This document shows, one piece after another, positions 52,054 to 61,660 of a stretch of DNA of 64,000 nucleotides. Source of the stretch: G963668435 sp963668435. GTDB taxonomy: Bacteria > Latescibacterota > Latescibacteria > Latescibacterales > Latescibacteraceae. The position numbers and the translations under genes were made by a program. Where the stretch lies: contig CAXXSC010000005.1 of assembly GCA_963668435.2 (NCBI GenBank), positions 248,001 through 312,000 on the forward strand. Reading direction: 5' to 3'. The first letter of the stretch is position 1. Each line of letters opens with the position of its first letter. The notes below the pieces were generated by a model that saw nothing but the letters and a program-made list of their open reading frames with translations, made no database searches and had not been told where the DNA came from.

Positions 52054-53559
52054 ATGACCCGTTTCAGAGAGACTTTAGCGAAAGAAAATGCATTTGCGAT
52101 CACGGTAGAACTGATCCCGCCTCGCGGTTCAGCCGGAAAAGCGGTCGACAGCCTCTTGACACTTGCGGAAAAAGCGGCGTCCAGCGGGATTGTCGACGCG
52201 CTCTCCCTCACCGACAATCCCGGCGGCGGCCCTGCACTGAGCCCCGATTGTCTTGCGAAAGAAATCGAAAGCTCCGGTCTTTCCGCCATCGTCCATATCG
52301 CCGCTAAAGACGCATCCCGTAACCACCTCGAATCGCGGGCCCTCGCCCTTGCACACCTCGGTATCGAAAACATCCTCGTGATGACCGGCGACTATCCGGT
52401 CGAAGCTGAAATGGGCCTTTCCAAACCGGTGTTCGATCTCGATTCGACACAGCTTCTCAGCTATTTCTCGCTCATGAACGAGGGCATTCCGCTCACCGGA
52501 GAGAAAAACGCCCTGACAGCGCCCACCAATTTCCATCTCGGTGCGGTCGTCTCGCCTTTCAAGGCCACCGAGCCTGAACAAATGCTCCAGTATTTCAAGC
52601 TCGAAAAGAAAATCCGCACCGGCGCACAGTACATCATAACCCAGCTCGGCTGCGACAGCAGAAAATCACGCGACCTGCTCGACTACATGAAAATGCGCGG
52701 CCTTTCCGTACCGGTAATCGGCAGTGTGTTCATTCTCAGGCGCGGTGTCGCGCGGGTCATGCACCGCGGCGATGTTCCCGGCTGCATTGTCTGCGACAGC
52801 TATCTCGCGACACTCGAGGATGAGTTCAAGGGCGAGGACAAAGGCAGGAAAGCGGCACTCGAACGTGCGGCCCGTCAGGTCGCCGTCATCAAAGGGCTCG
52901 GTTACAGCGGCGCCCATATCGAGGGATTCAATCTCAAGTACGAGGATGTGGAAACGGTTGTCGGCCGCGCAAAAGAACTGGAAAACGATTGGGAAGAATG
53001 CGCTGAAAGTCTGCAATTTTCCCCTGATAAGAGCTTTTTCCTCAGCGGCAAAGCGAAACAGTCAGCGCCGAAACCTACATTCAGGGCACGTCGCGCGAAC
53101 TGGATATTCCAGCTCATGCGGCTGGTGCATGCCATGATTTTCGTCGAAAAAACGCCGGGATTCGCGTTCATGAAACAGCTTTCGGCATTTTTCGAGAAAC
53201 ATCCCTCACTTCTCAGGCTGCTCTATTTCAAAGAGCGCGTGCTGAAAGTTCTCTTTTTCGACTGCCGGGACTGCGGCGACTGCGCCTTGCCGGACATGTT
53301 CTACCTCTGCCCCGAGTCCCAGTGCCCGAAACACCAGCGTGTCGGCCCCTGCGGCGGCAGCAGTTTCGGCAAGTGCGAGGTGCACGAAGATCGTTTCTGC
53401 GTGTGGTACGAAATATACCTCCGCGCGGAAAAGACCGGCAGGCTGGACTATCTACGCGACTTTTACATCGAGCCGCGCGACTGGGCGCTCAACGAGACCT
53501 CCTCCTGGGCTAATTTCTACCAGGGCCGCGACCACGCGAAAGCATCAGCGGATGCTTAG
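52054..53559 (+). CDS. metF: Methylenetetrahydrofolate reductase with fused MetV-like C-terminal domain
   Basis: Residues 1 to about 310 are an FAD-type MTHFR barrel (VELIPPRG, DALSLTDNPGGG, ILVMTGDYP, YIITQLGCD, GSVFIL). From about 350 a second domain has a cysteine-rich end, FFDCRDCGDCALPDMFYLCPESQCPKHQRVGPCGGS, which matches MetV or MTHFR C-terminal zinc/Fe-S domains. In acetogens MetF and MetV are separate; here they are one chain. It reduces methylene- to methyl-THF, the last step of the one-carbon cluster. Electron donor unknown; the extra cysteine cluster suggests ferredoxin or a complex rather than plain NADH. Confidence 0.85.
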   Translation: MTRFRETLAKENAFAITVELIPPRGSAGKAVDSLLTLAEKAASSGIVDALSLTDNPGGGPALSPDCLAKEIESSGLSAIVHIAAKDASRNHLESRALALAHLGIENILVMTGDYPVEAEMGLSKPVFDLDSTQLLSYFSLMNEGIPLTGEKNALTAPTNFHLGAVVSPFKATEPEQMLQYFKLEKKIRTGAQYIITQLGCDSRKSRDLLDYMKMRGLSVPVIGSVFILRRGVARVMHRGDVPGCIVCDSYLATLEDEFKGEDKGRKAALERAARQVAVIKGLGYSGAHIEGFNLKYEDVETVVGRAKELENDWEECAESLQFSPDKSFFLSGKAKQSAPKPTFRARRANWIFQLMRLVHAMIFVEKTPGFAFMKQLSAFFEKHPSLLRLLYFKERVLKVLFFDCRDCGDCALPDMFYLCPESQCPKHQRVGPCGGSSFGKCEVHEDRFCVWYEIYLRAEKTGRLDYLRDFYIEPRDWALNETSSWANFYQGRDHAKASADA

Positions 53560-53798
53560 TGGTCTGATATGATGCTGCGGATTACCCATGCAAATATGCT
53601 GCGCGACTTTGCACTGAGATAACAGGAACACAGGAGCTCACCTACCGCATTTAAGTGTCATATAATACATGTTCTTGTTGCTGTTTCTTCTCTCTTTCAA
53701 AGAGAAGGGATTGAGGGATGAGTTGAGAATAAGCGGCAGAGATTTAACGGTCACTAATTCCGTATACAATCTGAAATATGGTTTGTCACCAGCCTGAG

Positions 53799-53830
53799 GG
53801 CACGGGAAACCGTGCCTTTTCTTTTTCTTC
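53799..53830 (+). terminator. Rho-independent terminator after the folate cluster
   Basis: GGCACGG-GAAA-CCGTGCC tetraloop hairpin followed by TTTTCTTTTTC. It lies in the 383-bp gap 53560-53942; the rest of that gap shows only the promoter below. Confidence 0.85.
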
Positions 53831-53853
53831 AGCCCCCTCCACCAAGAAAGCAG

Positions 53854-53883
53854 TTGACAGTATTCAAAACGCACCTTTATACT
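53854..53883 (+). promoter_or_regulatory. Sigma70-type promoter of the DUF2961 gene
   Basis: TTGACA (53854-53859), 18-bp spacer, TATACT (53878-53883), about 60 bp before the ATG. Confidence 0.65.
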
Positions 53884-53942
53884 GTTGTATCGTTTACGCA
53901 CAATCCATCATACTGTCCCCACAGACACAACGGAGGAGTTTC

Positions 53943-55106
53943 ATGAAACAGGGTATCATGTTCACACTCACGTTTTCAGTCTGTTTCCTCATGCTCGGTA
54001 TGGCATTCGCCGAGAGTTTCAACGGCCTCAACATGGGCCTCGGCAACCTCTCGCGTCTCTCGAAAGCGAAAACACGCTCGATCAGCCCGGAAAACATCAC
54101 CGGTGAAAAGGGCAAAGGTGGCATGGCGAAAGTGGGCGAGGGTTCTGCCTCCAACGCCGCACGCGACCTTGGCCAGGGCTGGAAAGTCAATCCCTATATC
54201 CGCATCGAGCCCGGCAACACATTAGTCATGGGCGAGATCGATGGGCCCGGCGCGATCCAGCAGATATGGCTCACCCCAGCTGGAAACTGGCGCTACATGA
54301 TCCTCCGTATTTACTGGGACGACGAGACCGAGCCCTCGGTGGAATGCCCGGTCGGCGATTTCTTTGCCTGCGGCTGGGGCGAGTACGCGCAGGTGAGCTC
54401 CCTGCCGGTCTGCGTCAACCCGGGAAGCGCATTCAACTGCTACTGGGAGATGCCGTTCAGGAAAAAAGCGAAATTCACACTGGAGAACATCGGCGAAAAA
54501 CAGTGCACCATCTACTACCAGATCAACTACACGCTGACAGAAGTGCCCGATGACGCCGCCTATTTCCATGCCCAGTTTCGCCGCACAAACCCGCTGCCTT
54601 ACAAAGATGTCTATACCATCCTCGACGGTGTCAAGGGCTGGGGCCACTATGTCGGCACCTACATGTGCTGGGGCGTCAACAATAACGGCTGGTGGGGTGA
54701 AGGCGAGATCAAGTTCTTCATGGACGGCGACTCGAAATTCCCGACTATCTGCGGCACAGGCACCGAGGACTATTTCTGCGGATCATACTGTTTCCTGGTG
54801 CCTGATGAGGACGGCAAGCGCCAGTACCGCGAGTTCACCACACCCTATGCCGGGATGCCGCAGGTGATACGCCCGGACGGTGTCTACAATGCGAACACCC
54901 GTTTCGGTCTTTACCGCTGGCATATCATGGATCCGGTGCGTTTCGAGAAGGATCTCAAGGTCACTATGCAGGCGCTCGGCTGGCGCTCCGGCGGACGTTA
55001 TCTGCTACTTCAGGACGATATATCCTCGGTGGCGTTCTGGTACCAGACCGAACCGCACGCAACGTTCCCGAAACTTCCTGACAAGGACTATCTGGAAATC
55101 CAGTAA
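53943..55106 (+). CDS. Exported DUF2961 (GH172-type) protein
   Basis: The 387-residue protein starts at ATG 53943 after CGGAGGAG and has signal peptide IMFTLTFSVCFLMLGMAFA. The DUF2961 features are GEIDGPGAIQQIWLT, LRIYWDDETEPSVECPVGDFF, INYTLTEVPDDAAYFHAQFRR, GEGEIKFFMDGDSKFPTICGTGTEDYFCGSYCF and the DGDSKFPTICGTGTEDY core. Members of this group form GH172, which includes difructose anhydride and D-arabinofuranan-acting enzymes. It is a secreted or periplasmic sugar hydrolase; the substrate is not readable. It is followed by a phosphoesterase and a sulfatase, consistent with sulfated or phosphorylated glycan use. Confidence 0.85.
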   Translation: MKQGIMFTLTFSVCFLMLGMAFAESFNGLNMGLGNLSRLSKAKTRSISPENITGEKGKGGMAKVGEGSASNAARDLGQGWKVNPYIRIEPGNTLVMGEIDGPGAIQQIWLTPAGNWRYMILRIYWDDETEPSVECPVGDFFACGWGEYAQVSSLPVCVNPGSAFNCYWEMPFRKKAKFTLENIGEKQCTIYYQINYTLTEVPDDAAYFHAQFRRTNPLPYKDVYTILDGVKGWGHYVGTYMCWGVNNNGWWGEGEIKFFMDGDSKFPTICGTGTEDYFCGSYCFLVPDEDGKRQYREFTTPYAGMPQVIRPDGVYNANTRFGLYRWHIMDPVRFEKDLKVTMQALGWRSGGRYLLLQDDISSVAFWYQTEPHATFPKLPDKDYLEIQ

Positions 55107-55178
55107 AGAAAAAGCGCTGCGAGGAGGATACTGCACCTGCTCCAATCTGTTTCTCTACACTATTATATAAGTCATTTG

Positions 55179-55213
55179 CCCGCTTACCGGCACACATGAC
55201 ACCGGTAAGCGGG
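55179..55213. terminator. Inverted repeat after the DUF2961 gene
   Basis: A perfect 12-bp stem CCCGCTTACCGG / CCGGTAAGCGGG with an 11-base loop. No T run follows, so it may be a factor-dependent or processing hairpin. Confidence 0.6.
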
Positions 55214-55265
55214 AGATCATTTCAAACCCGTCCGCAATGATTTGACAGCAATCCGAAAGGAATTC

Positions 55266-56234
55266 ATGGCACCACGATTCGCCATAATCAGCGACACACA
55301 TTTTGTTAAACTACCCACCAATACAGATCGCACATGGTGGAACCGGAGCACTGAAAAATATTCCGCCGAGATGTCCGAGGCGCTCCGCGAACTGATTAGT
55401 GGTCTTGCGCCCGACGCTGTCATTCACTGCGGAGATTTCACCGACGGGATTGTGGAAGAGAACATCGGTTTCGCCTGCGGAATCATGGACAGTCTCGGCT
55501 GTCCGTGGTTCGCTGTGCCGGGCAATCACGACACGCATATGGCGGCCTCACGCGCCATGTTCAGGGAACGTTTTGCCAAGGATAACGGCAGTTGGTCGTT
55601 CAGACACGATATCGGCGGCCTGCGTTTTTTCTTTCTCGACGTTGTCTGGTGGATCGCGGATGACAGCAGCATGTCGCCGTATTTCGACCGCACGCGCCAC
55701 GAGAGAGGCGAAATAACCGGCATGGGGCCCTGCCCAGAAGATCTCGACTGGCTTGACCGCGAGCTGGCGGCCACAGAGATGCCGTCACTCATTGTCACCC
55801 ACGCGCCTGTCCATTACAAGGAGGGTTACCCTCTCGCCACACTCCCCTACGGAGAAACGGCGGATACGGCCACGACACGTCCCGAGGATTTCGTGTCCGG
55901 TTTCATGCGGCGGGACGAGGGCCGCCAGAGGATGCTCGATATTGTCCGAAATCATAAAAATGCTGTCGCCTGCCTCGCCGGTCACTGGCACCTTAACGAC
56001 GCCTTGATCGAGAACGGCAGGCTTTTTCTCCAAACCGCATCACTTCGCGAATGGCCTTACGAGATACGCATGATAGACTACGATAACGGCACATTCGATA
56101 TATCTACTCACACGCTCGACCTGCCGGAACTGAGGAAATATTCCTTTGTCGAGGAGTGGGGAAACAGCTGGGTCAGCGGCGATGAATCAGTCCGCAATTT
56201 CAGCTTTACACCGGATTATAACATCATTCAATAG
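55266..56234 (+). CDS. Calcineurin-type metallophosphoesterase
   Basis: The 322-residue protein starts at ATG 55266 (AAAGGAA upstream). It has the usual metal-ligand motifs: ISDTHF, HCGDFTDG, PGNHDTH, THAPVH and GHWHLND. There is no signal peptide and no membrane anchor, so it is probably cytoplasmic. A wide range of phosphoesters or cyclic nucleotides could be substrates. It lies between DUF2961 and sulfatase genes in the same direction. Confidence 0.85.
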   Translation: MAPRFAIISDTHFVKLPTNTDRTWWNRSTEKYSAEMSEALRELISGLAPDAVIHCGDFTDGIVEENIGFACGIMDSLGCPWFAVPGNHDTHMAASRAMFRERFAKDNGSWSFRHDIGGLRFFFLDVVWWIADDSSMSPYFDRTRHERGEITGMGPCPEDLDWLDRELAATEMPSLIVTHAPVHYKEGYPLATLPYGETADTATTRPEDFVSGFMRRDEGRQRMLDIVRNHKNAVACLAGHWHLNDALIENGRLFLQTASLREWPYEIRMIDYDNGTFDISTHTLDLPELRKYSFVEEWGNSWVSGDESVRNFSFTPDYNIIQ

Positions 56235-56428
56235 TATCTCTAACACTTCGCTTTTTGACATGAGCGATATATTTCATTGATTGGACAAGGCAATGGAAGT
56301 GCAGGCATATCAAGCAGATAAGTCGATCTTCCATGAACGCGGTCAGGCAAAGAAAGATACGCTCTCTGGTAAAAATGGAATTAATAGAGCTGCCCTTAAT
56401 AGATAACGGAAAACGAAAGGCGGTCAGG

Positions 56429-57913
56429 ATGAAACGACGTCAGTTCATGAAAAACGCCGGGGCCGGACTTGCCGCGCTGCCGCTCTCGCAGACACTTTCG
56501 GCACGCCGTGCTTTCCCGAAACCCGCAAAACGGCCGAACATACTGTTCTGTATCGCCGATGACTGGGGATGGCCCCATGCCGGGGTCTACGGCGACCGTG
56601 TGATCAAGACTCCGGCATTCGACCGTCTGGCGCGCGAGGGAGTGCTTTTCAGCCACAGCTATGTTTCCAGCCCCTCCTGCACACCGAGCCGCAACGCCAT
56701 CCTCACAGGACAGTACCACTGGCGTCTTAAAGACGGCGCCAACCTTCACTCGACCCTCGATGTCGACATTCCGGTCTTTCCCCTCATGATGGAAAAAGCG
56801 GGCTACCATGTGGGACGCTGGCGGAAAAGCTGGGGGCCGGGCAAACTCGAACCGGGCGGCTATGTCAACGGCCTTCATCCGGCAGGAAAAGAGTACAAGG
56901 GCGGATTCGCTGAGTTCCTCAAGGCAAGACCCGAGGGCACACCGTTCTGTTTCTGGCTCGGCGCCAGCGATCCGCACCGTCCCTACGAAAAAGGTTCTGG
57001 CAAAGCATCCGGCATCGACACCTCGAAAATCGAGGTGCCGTCATTTTACCCGGATGTGGAGGAAATACGATCCGATATCGCAGACTATTATTTCGAGGTA
57101 CAGCGCTTCGACAGCGACTGCGCCGCCGCGATCAAACTTCTGGAGGAAACTGGCGAGCTCGAAAACACCATCATTGTCATGACCGGCGATAACGGCATGC
57201 CTTTCCCGCGCTGTAAAAGCAATATCTACGACATGGGTGTTCGTATGCCGCTGGCTATCAGGTGGGGAGGAGGAAAAGGAGGCGGCCGGGCTGTCGAGGA
57301 TTTCGTGTCATTCACCGATTTCGCACCAACATTCCTCGAGGCCGCAGGCATTGATATTCCCGAGATCATGACCGGACGTTCGCTCATGCCCGTGCTGAAA
57401 TCCGACAACGAGGGATGGGTTGATGCCGCACGCTCATCGGTGCTGTTCGGCAAGGAACGTCATACCCCAGCACAACTGGCCCCGTCCATCGGCGGCTACC
57501 CCTGCCGTGCTATAAGGACAAAAGACTACCTCTACATCTGGAATGTCGCCCCTGATCGCTGGCCGGCGGGTGTGCCGAAAGGTGCCACGCATCCTATGCG
57601 TGAGTATTCAGATTGTGACAACGGTCCGACAAAAGAGTTCCTGCTTGCCCATCGTGACGATGCTAACTATAAAAAATACTTTGATTTGAGCTTTGCACAG
57701 CGCCCCGCCGAGGAACTCTATGTTATCGCGGAAGATCCCGGAAACATCAACAATGTGGCTGGTGACTCCAAATACGCTTCTATCAAGAAAGAATTAAAAG
57801 AGAAGCTCATGCAAGTCTTGCGTGACACTGAAGATCCCCGTGTCATCGGTGGCGGTGAGCAGTTCGACGAGTATCTCTACCGTACGGATTACAAGCTTCA
57901 TACGACACCGTAA
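56429..57913 (+). CDS. TAT-exported sulfatase
   Basis: I start at ATG 56429 (AAAGGCGG upstream), giving a twin-arginine signal (MKRRQFMKNAGAGLAAL). The sulfatase fold follows: NILFCIADDWGWPHAGVYGD with metal aspartates, and SCTPSRNAILTGQ whose Cys is modified to formylglycine in family members. MTGDNGMPFPR carries the second Asp-Asn pair, and DYYFEVQRFDSD the middle signature. It removes sulfate esters from glycans in the periplasm. The maturation enzyme is not in this window. Its substrate may be linked to the preceding DUF2961 hydrolase. Confidence 0.9.
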   Translation: MKRRQFMKNAGAGLAALPLSQTLSARRAFPKPAKRPNILFCIADDWGWPHAGVYGDRVIKTPAFDRLAREGVLFSHSYVSSPSCTPSRNAILTGQYHWRLKDGANLHSTLDVDIPVFPLMMEKAGYHVGRWRKSWGPGKLEPGGYVNGLHPAGKEYKGGFAEFLKARPEGTPFCFWLGASDPHRPYEKGSGKASGIDTSKIEVPSFYPDVEEIRSDIADYYFEVQRFDSDCAAAIKLLEETGELENTIIVMTGDNGMPFPRCKSNIYDMGVRMPLAIRWGGGKGGGRAVEDFVSFTDFAPTFLEAAGIDIPEIMTGRSLMPVLKSDNEGWVDAARSSVLFGKERHTPAQLAPSIGGYPCRAIRTKDYLYIWNVAPDRWPAGVPKGATHPMREYSDCDNGPTKEFLLAHRDDANYKKYFDLSFAQRPAEELYVIAEDPGNINNVAGDSKYASIKKELKEKLMQVLRDTEDPRVIGGGEQFDEYLYRTDYKLHTTP

Positions 57914-58140
57914 GGTTAATGGAACGCTGATTTTGGGATTGGATAGATAAGCGCGATTAATAGAAAAGTGGCAAAACACGTCGTCTCAGTGACTCAACGG
58001 ATAAACGTCTGAACCACTGATTTATATGATTTCGTGATTATTTGTATGGAGTGATCCCGCAGTCGCAGTGAAAGGCCGCACAGCATCTTTTCACGGGAGA
58101 AATGGCAAAGCTTATCAGATTAAAAAGCGTCCGCCGACGC

Positions 58141-59817
58141 TTACGGCCTGAACCTGTTCGTGATGGGAAGGCGTCTGTCACGGCCGAAAGCACGCGGCGT
58201 GATCTTGACACCGGGGGGCGCCTGACGGCGTTTGTATTCGGAGAGATCGCAGAGGCGCACAATGCGTTTGACCGTATCGCGGTCATAGCCGAGGGCCACG
58301 ATATTCTCCACGCCCATATCGTCCTCGATGTAGGCCTTGAGGATGGGATCGAGGATTTCGTATTCGGGCAGGCTGTCCGAGTCTTTCTGGTCGGGGCGAA
58401 GTTCCGCGGAGGGCGGACGGGTAATGACCGATTCGGGGATGATCTTGCGCCCGGCCTGCTCGTTGATCAGACGGCTGATACTGAACACGGTCAGTTTCGG
58501 CACATCCTTGATCACCGCGAAACCGCCTGCCATGTCGCCATAGAGGGTAGCGTAGCCGGTGGCCATCTCGCTCTTGTTGCCGGTGGTAAGCACCAGCCAG
58601 CCGAACTTGTTGGACAGCGCCATCAGGAGCATACCCCTGACACGCGCCTGGAGGTTTTCCTCGGTGACATCCTCGTCACAGCCTTCGAAAAGCCCGGCAA
58701 GCGACTCCCTGAATGCACCGAATGCTGTCGAGACAGGTATCTCGTGAAATTCCATGCCGAGGTTGTTGGCGAGCAGTTCGGCATCCGAGCGTGTCCCCTC
58801 CGAACTGTATTTCGAGGGCATGGTCACGCCGACCACGTTCTCAGCGCCGAGCGCACGGACCGCAACAGCCGCAACCAGCGTGGAATCGATCCCGCCGGAA
58901 AGCCCGATCACGACCCGTTTGAATCCGTTTTTCCTGATATAATCCCGTGTGCCGAGCACAAGCGCCTCGAGGATTTCCTCGTCATGGCTCAGTTTCTCCC
59001 GGACAACCGGCACCTGCTCCGTCTTTGCCGAAGACGCCACCTCAATCCGTGCGGCAACAGGCACACTCGCTGCACTGTCACCCTCGAACACGATATCACC
59101 TGTAACGAGCCCCTCCTCGAATACCGGCCCGGTAATCCTGCACTCGCCCTGATTATCGAAAAGCATGGAACCGCCATCGAAAACCAGTTCGTCCTGGCCG
59201 CCGACTAGGTTGGCATAGGCGATCCAGGCGTTTGCACCGCGCGAACGCTCCTTGAGCATCGCGGCGCGTTCGTGGATTTTTCCGGCATGGAACGGCGAGG
59301 CTGAAAGATTGAGCAAAATATCGACATGATGCCCGGTAAAAAGCGTGCAGTGAGGGCCGTTCTCGACCCAGGTATCCTCGCAGATATTGAGTCCGACCGC
59401 CACGTTGCCGAGCATGAAAGACAGCGGCTCGCTGCCTGAGGCGAAATAGCGTTTCTCGTCGAAAACACCGTAATTGGGCAGGAACATCTTGCGGTAGACA
59501 GCGTGGATTTTGCCGCGGCTGACCACGGCGGCGGCATTATATATCGGCCCGGAACCGTCCACGAAACCGATCACCGCGGTGACATCACCGACACCTGCGA
59601 CAAAACGGTCGAGAGCCTCCCTGCCAGCCTTGATGAAACCGGGCTTGAGCAGAAGGTCCTCGGGCGGATATCCTGTGATCGTAAGCTCAGGAAATACAAC
59701 GAGGTCGGAACCGGCCTCGATGGATTTCGCAACCGCCTCAAGCGCCTTGTCAACATTGCCGTCGAGATCGCCGACAGTGGTGTTGATTTGCGCCAGTGTA
59801 ATTCTCAAATTTCTCAT
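58141..59817 (-). CDS. nadE: Glutamine-dependent NAD+ synthetase
   Basis: The 558-residue enzyme makes NAD+ from deamido-NAD with glutamine. An N-terminal nitrilase-fold amidase has the Glu (VFPELTITGYP), Lys (YRKMFLPNYGVFDEKRYF) and Cys (VGLNICEDTW). The synthetase half begins with the P-loop VIGLSGGIDSTL, then TTGNKSEMATGYATLYGDMAGGFAVIKDV and ITRPPSAELRPDQKDSDSLP. Both active sites look complete. It stands alone, downstream of a terminator. An antisense frame here is a GC-codon shadow. Confidence 0.95.
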   Translation of the reverse strand: MRNLRITLAQINTTVGDLDGNVDKALEAVAKSIEAGSDLVVFPELTITGYPPEDLLLKPGFIKAGREALDRFVAGVGDVTAVIGFVDGSGPIYNAAAVVSRGKIHAVYRKMFLPNYGVFDEKRYFASGSEPLSFMLGNVAVGLNICEDTWVENGPHCTLFTGHHVDILLNLSASPFHAGKIHERAAMLKERSRGANAWIAYANLVGGQDELVFDGGSMLFDNQGECRITGPVFEEGLVTGDIVFEGDSAASVPVAARIEVASSAKTEQVPVVREKLSHDEEILEALVLGTRDYIRKNGFKRVVIGLSGGIDSTLVAAVAVRALGAENVVGVTMPSKYSSEGTRSDAELLANNLGMEFHEIPVSTAFGAFRESLAGLFEGCDEDVTEENLQARVRGMLLMALSNKFGWLVLTTGNKSEMATGYATLYGDMAGGFAVIKDVPKLTVFSISRLINEQAGRKIIPESVITRPPSAELRPDQKDSDSLPEYEILDPILKAYIEDDMGVENIVALGYDRDTVKRIVRLCDLSEYKRRQAPPGVKITPRAFGRDRRLPITNRFRP

Positions 59818-59875
59818 GATGAAAATATACGGACAGCGCCGCCGGAATCAAAATGAAAATCGAATCTGTAGCATG

Positions 59876-59906
59876 CAAAACGGGAGCCGCATTATCCGGC
59901 TCCCGT
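59876..59906 (-). terminator. Rho-independent terminator after the nitroreductase-like gene
   Basis: On the minus strand ACGGGAGCCG / CGGCTCCCGT (7-base loop) is followed by TTTTGC. It separates the nitroreductase-like gene from nadE. Confidence 0.8.
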
Positions 59907-59964
59907 GATGATACAATCGTAGAGGTAAGATATTCAGACCATTTACACACTATACGGTATCGGA

Positions 59965-60615
59965 TCACTCCGCCGGATACCCGACAGTCTGGGCGAGGGT
60001 GATATGCTGCTCCGGTCCGAGATTCAGGATTTTCGACAGGGCCTCGCGGTCAACCAGGCCGCGTACGACTGTGGCAAGCCCCTCAGAGGCGCAATAGAGA
60101 TAGACATTCTGCCCGATGAAACCGGTATCGGCATTGGCCAGTGTGATCTTGCCCGCCTTCTCACCGTTCCCCATTTTCGAAAGATCGGCCACATAGACAA
60201 GGTTCAGGGCCGCGTCATCGACATAATCCTGCTGACCGGTAGCGGCGCGGATATCCTCCGCCAGCACAGGTTCGAGCCGGTGCGCTTTCGGATCGTAGCG
60301 GTAACAACCCTTTTTCATGGCGACATAGACCTCGACCTCCTGCCAGTTCATGGCCGAGGGCGCGGTTCGCCTGCCGTTGTCACGGTTGATACCGAATGCC
60401 GCCCAGAGAAGGTTGGACAGCTGCTGCGTTGACAGATCGCGGTCGTTGTAGGTTCGCGTGGTTTGGCGTTCGGAGAGCGCCTGCATCAGCGGTTTGCCGC
60501 CATTTTTGTCAGGCACGGGCAGATCGATCGCGGCAAGGCTCTGGGCGATCGAGGCCCCAGCCATGATAATCAGTATTGCGAGCGAAAAAGTGATAATAAG
60601 AGTGTTTTTCCTCAT
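59965..60615 (-). CDS. Exported nitroreductase/SagB-like protein
   Basis: The 216-residue protein has a Sec signal (IITFSLAILIIMAGASIAQ) then a nitroreductase fold: LSERQTTRTYNDRDLSTQQLSNLLWAAFGINR (FMN phosphate-binding region), TAPSAMNWQEVEVYV, NADTGFIGQNVYLYCASEGLATVVRG and the C-terminal LAQTVGYP. FMN binding is expected. Exported members of the SagB/ThcOx branch are common in anaerobes, but the substrate is unknown. Confidence 0.8.
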   Translation of the reverse strand: MRKNTLIITFSLAILIIMAGASIAQSLAAIDLPVPDKNGGKPLMQALSERQTTRTYNDRDLSTQQLSNLLWAAFGINRDNGRRTAPSAMNWQEVEVYVAMKKGCYRYDPKAHRLEPVLAEDIRAATGQQDYVDDAALNLVYVADLSKMGNGEKAGKITLANADTGFIGQNVYLYCASEGLATVVRGLVDREALSKILNLGPEQHITLAQTVGYPAE

Positions 60616-60746
60616 GAAATTCCCCCGTTATTGTGGTGTTGTTTACGAGCGCTTGAACTAATATAGTGCATCCGAATCTAAATCCAATATGCTTTCAACG
60701 CAGACCGGCGTTCCCGGTTCCACGGCTTTCGCTGCCATCAACGCCC

Positions 60747-60787
60747 TTGACAAAGATAATAGTTTACACTATATTATTATTTACACT
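60747..60787 (+). promoter_or_regulatory. umuDC promoter with candidate repressor half-sites
   Basis: Perfect TTGACA (60747-60752), 17 bp, TATATT (60770-60775). Two direct TTTACACT octamers (60763-60770 and 60780-60787) flank the -10, spaced 9 bp, resembling the direct-repeat layout of some LexA sites (for example alpha-proteobacterial GTTC-N7-GTTC). LexA binding is inference. Confidence 0.5.
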
Positions 60788-60815
60788 TTTGCAAACCCCG
60801 AAACGCTGCGGTACC

Positions 60816-61247
60816 ATGCGGATACACACGAAAGACATACACTGTCCCGAATCGGCCGATGCGGAAAAAGCATCACTCGTGCAGGGATACATCGCTGCGG
60901 GATTCCCCTCGCCGGCGGATGATTATCTCGAGCGCAAACTGGATCTCAACGAGCACCTTGTGCAGCATCCCGCCGCCACGTTTTTCGTGCGGGTCTCGGG
61001 AGATTCCATGATCGGCGCGGGCATCCATTCCGGCGACCTTCTCGTGGTGGACCGGGCGCTCGAGCCGCGTGACGGCAGTGTTGTAATCGCGGGTATCGGG
61101 GGCGAACTCACGGTCAAGCGTCTGAAAAAACGGGGTGCGGCACTCCTGCTCGTGCCCGAAAACGCCGATTTCAGCGCCATCGAGGTCGACAGCGAAGAGG
61201 GCGTGGAAATCTGGGGCGTCGCGACCGCGGTGATACATGAACTGTAA
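60816..61247 (+). CDS. umuD: UmuD-like S24 self-cleaving protein
   Basis: The 143-residue protein (ATG 60816, weak ribosome site) has the cleavage region AAGFPSPADDYLERKLDLNEHL of UmuD and the Ser-Lys dyad, Ser in RVSGDSMIGAGI and Lys in ELTVKRLKKR. Like E. coli UmuD it has no DNA-binding domain, so it is not LexA. RecA filaments would trigger self-cleavage so that it can join UmuC for translesion synthesis. A longer frame from 60666 lacks support because it would begin upstream of the promoter. Confidence 0.9.
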   Translation: MRIHTKDIHCPESADAEKASLVQGYIAAGFPSPADDYLERKLDLNEHLVQHPAATFFVRVSGDSMIGAGIHSGDLLVVDRALEPRDGSVVIAGIGGELTVKRLKKRGAALLLVPENADFSAIEVDSEEGVEIWGVATAVIHEL

Positions 61248-61259
61248 AACAGGGGTAAG

Positions 61260-61640
61260 GGATCAGAAAAAGAAAAGCGCGGAGACGCAAAGGCGCAGAG
61301 AAAAGATGGATTCAGGTTTAAAGAATGAATGCTCCCCGACCCAAGGATCGAGGTATCAAACAAAATAAGCCCCCTAATCCCCAACCCCTTCCCCCAAAAG
61401 GAGGGGAAGGGGAGCCAAAGACATCAAAATCGGCAGATTTCTTGCCCCCTCGGGGGGAAGGATGTCCCGAAGGGACAGAAAGAGGGCCGGAAAACTTGAT
61501 TCCCCCGGCGCAAGCATCTAAAAATTCTTTCACTCAAGTGTTTTCCATAATTCTGTATTACAGACAAAATTTTCTCTGTGTTCTCAGTGCACTCTGCGGC
61601 TCTTTTGCTCCTGTTGATTCCTGATTCCTGACCCCTGCAT
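61260..61640. repeat. Intergenic repeat-rich spacer between umuD and umuC
   Basis: This 413-bp gap holds a CGCGGAGACGCAAAGGCGCAGAG element (61279-61301), a C-rich hairpin with a perfect 10-bp stem CCCCTTCCCC / GGGGAAGGGG (61385-61412), a CCCCC-GGGGG mini-hairpin (61445-61457), TGTCCC-GAA-GGGACA (61463-61477), a diverged CTCTGTG...CTCAGTG element (61571-61600) and a short GATTCCT repeat (61616-61632). Such elements are common between genes of environmental genomes and look like small non-autonomous repeats. No gene is visible. Confidence 0.6.
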
Positions 61641-61660
61641 CCTTATCCCGGACCTTTCCC

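Noticed and set aside
58102..59208. Long plus-strand open frame antisense to nadE (368 codons)
   Set aside because: Shadow of a GC-rich gene: no ribosome site, no family resemblance, and nadE motifs are complete on the other strand.
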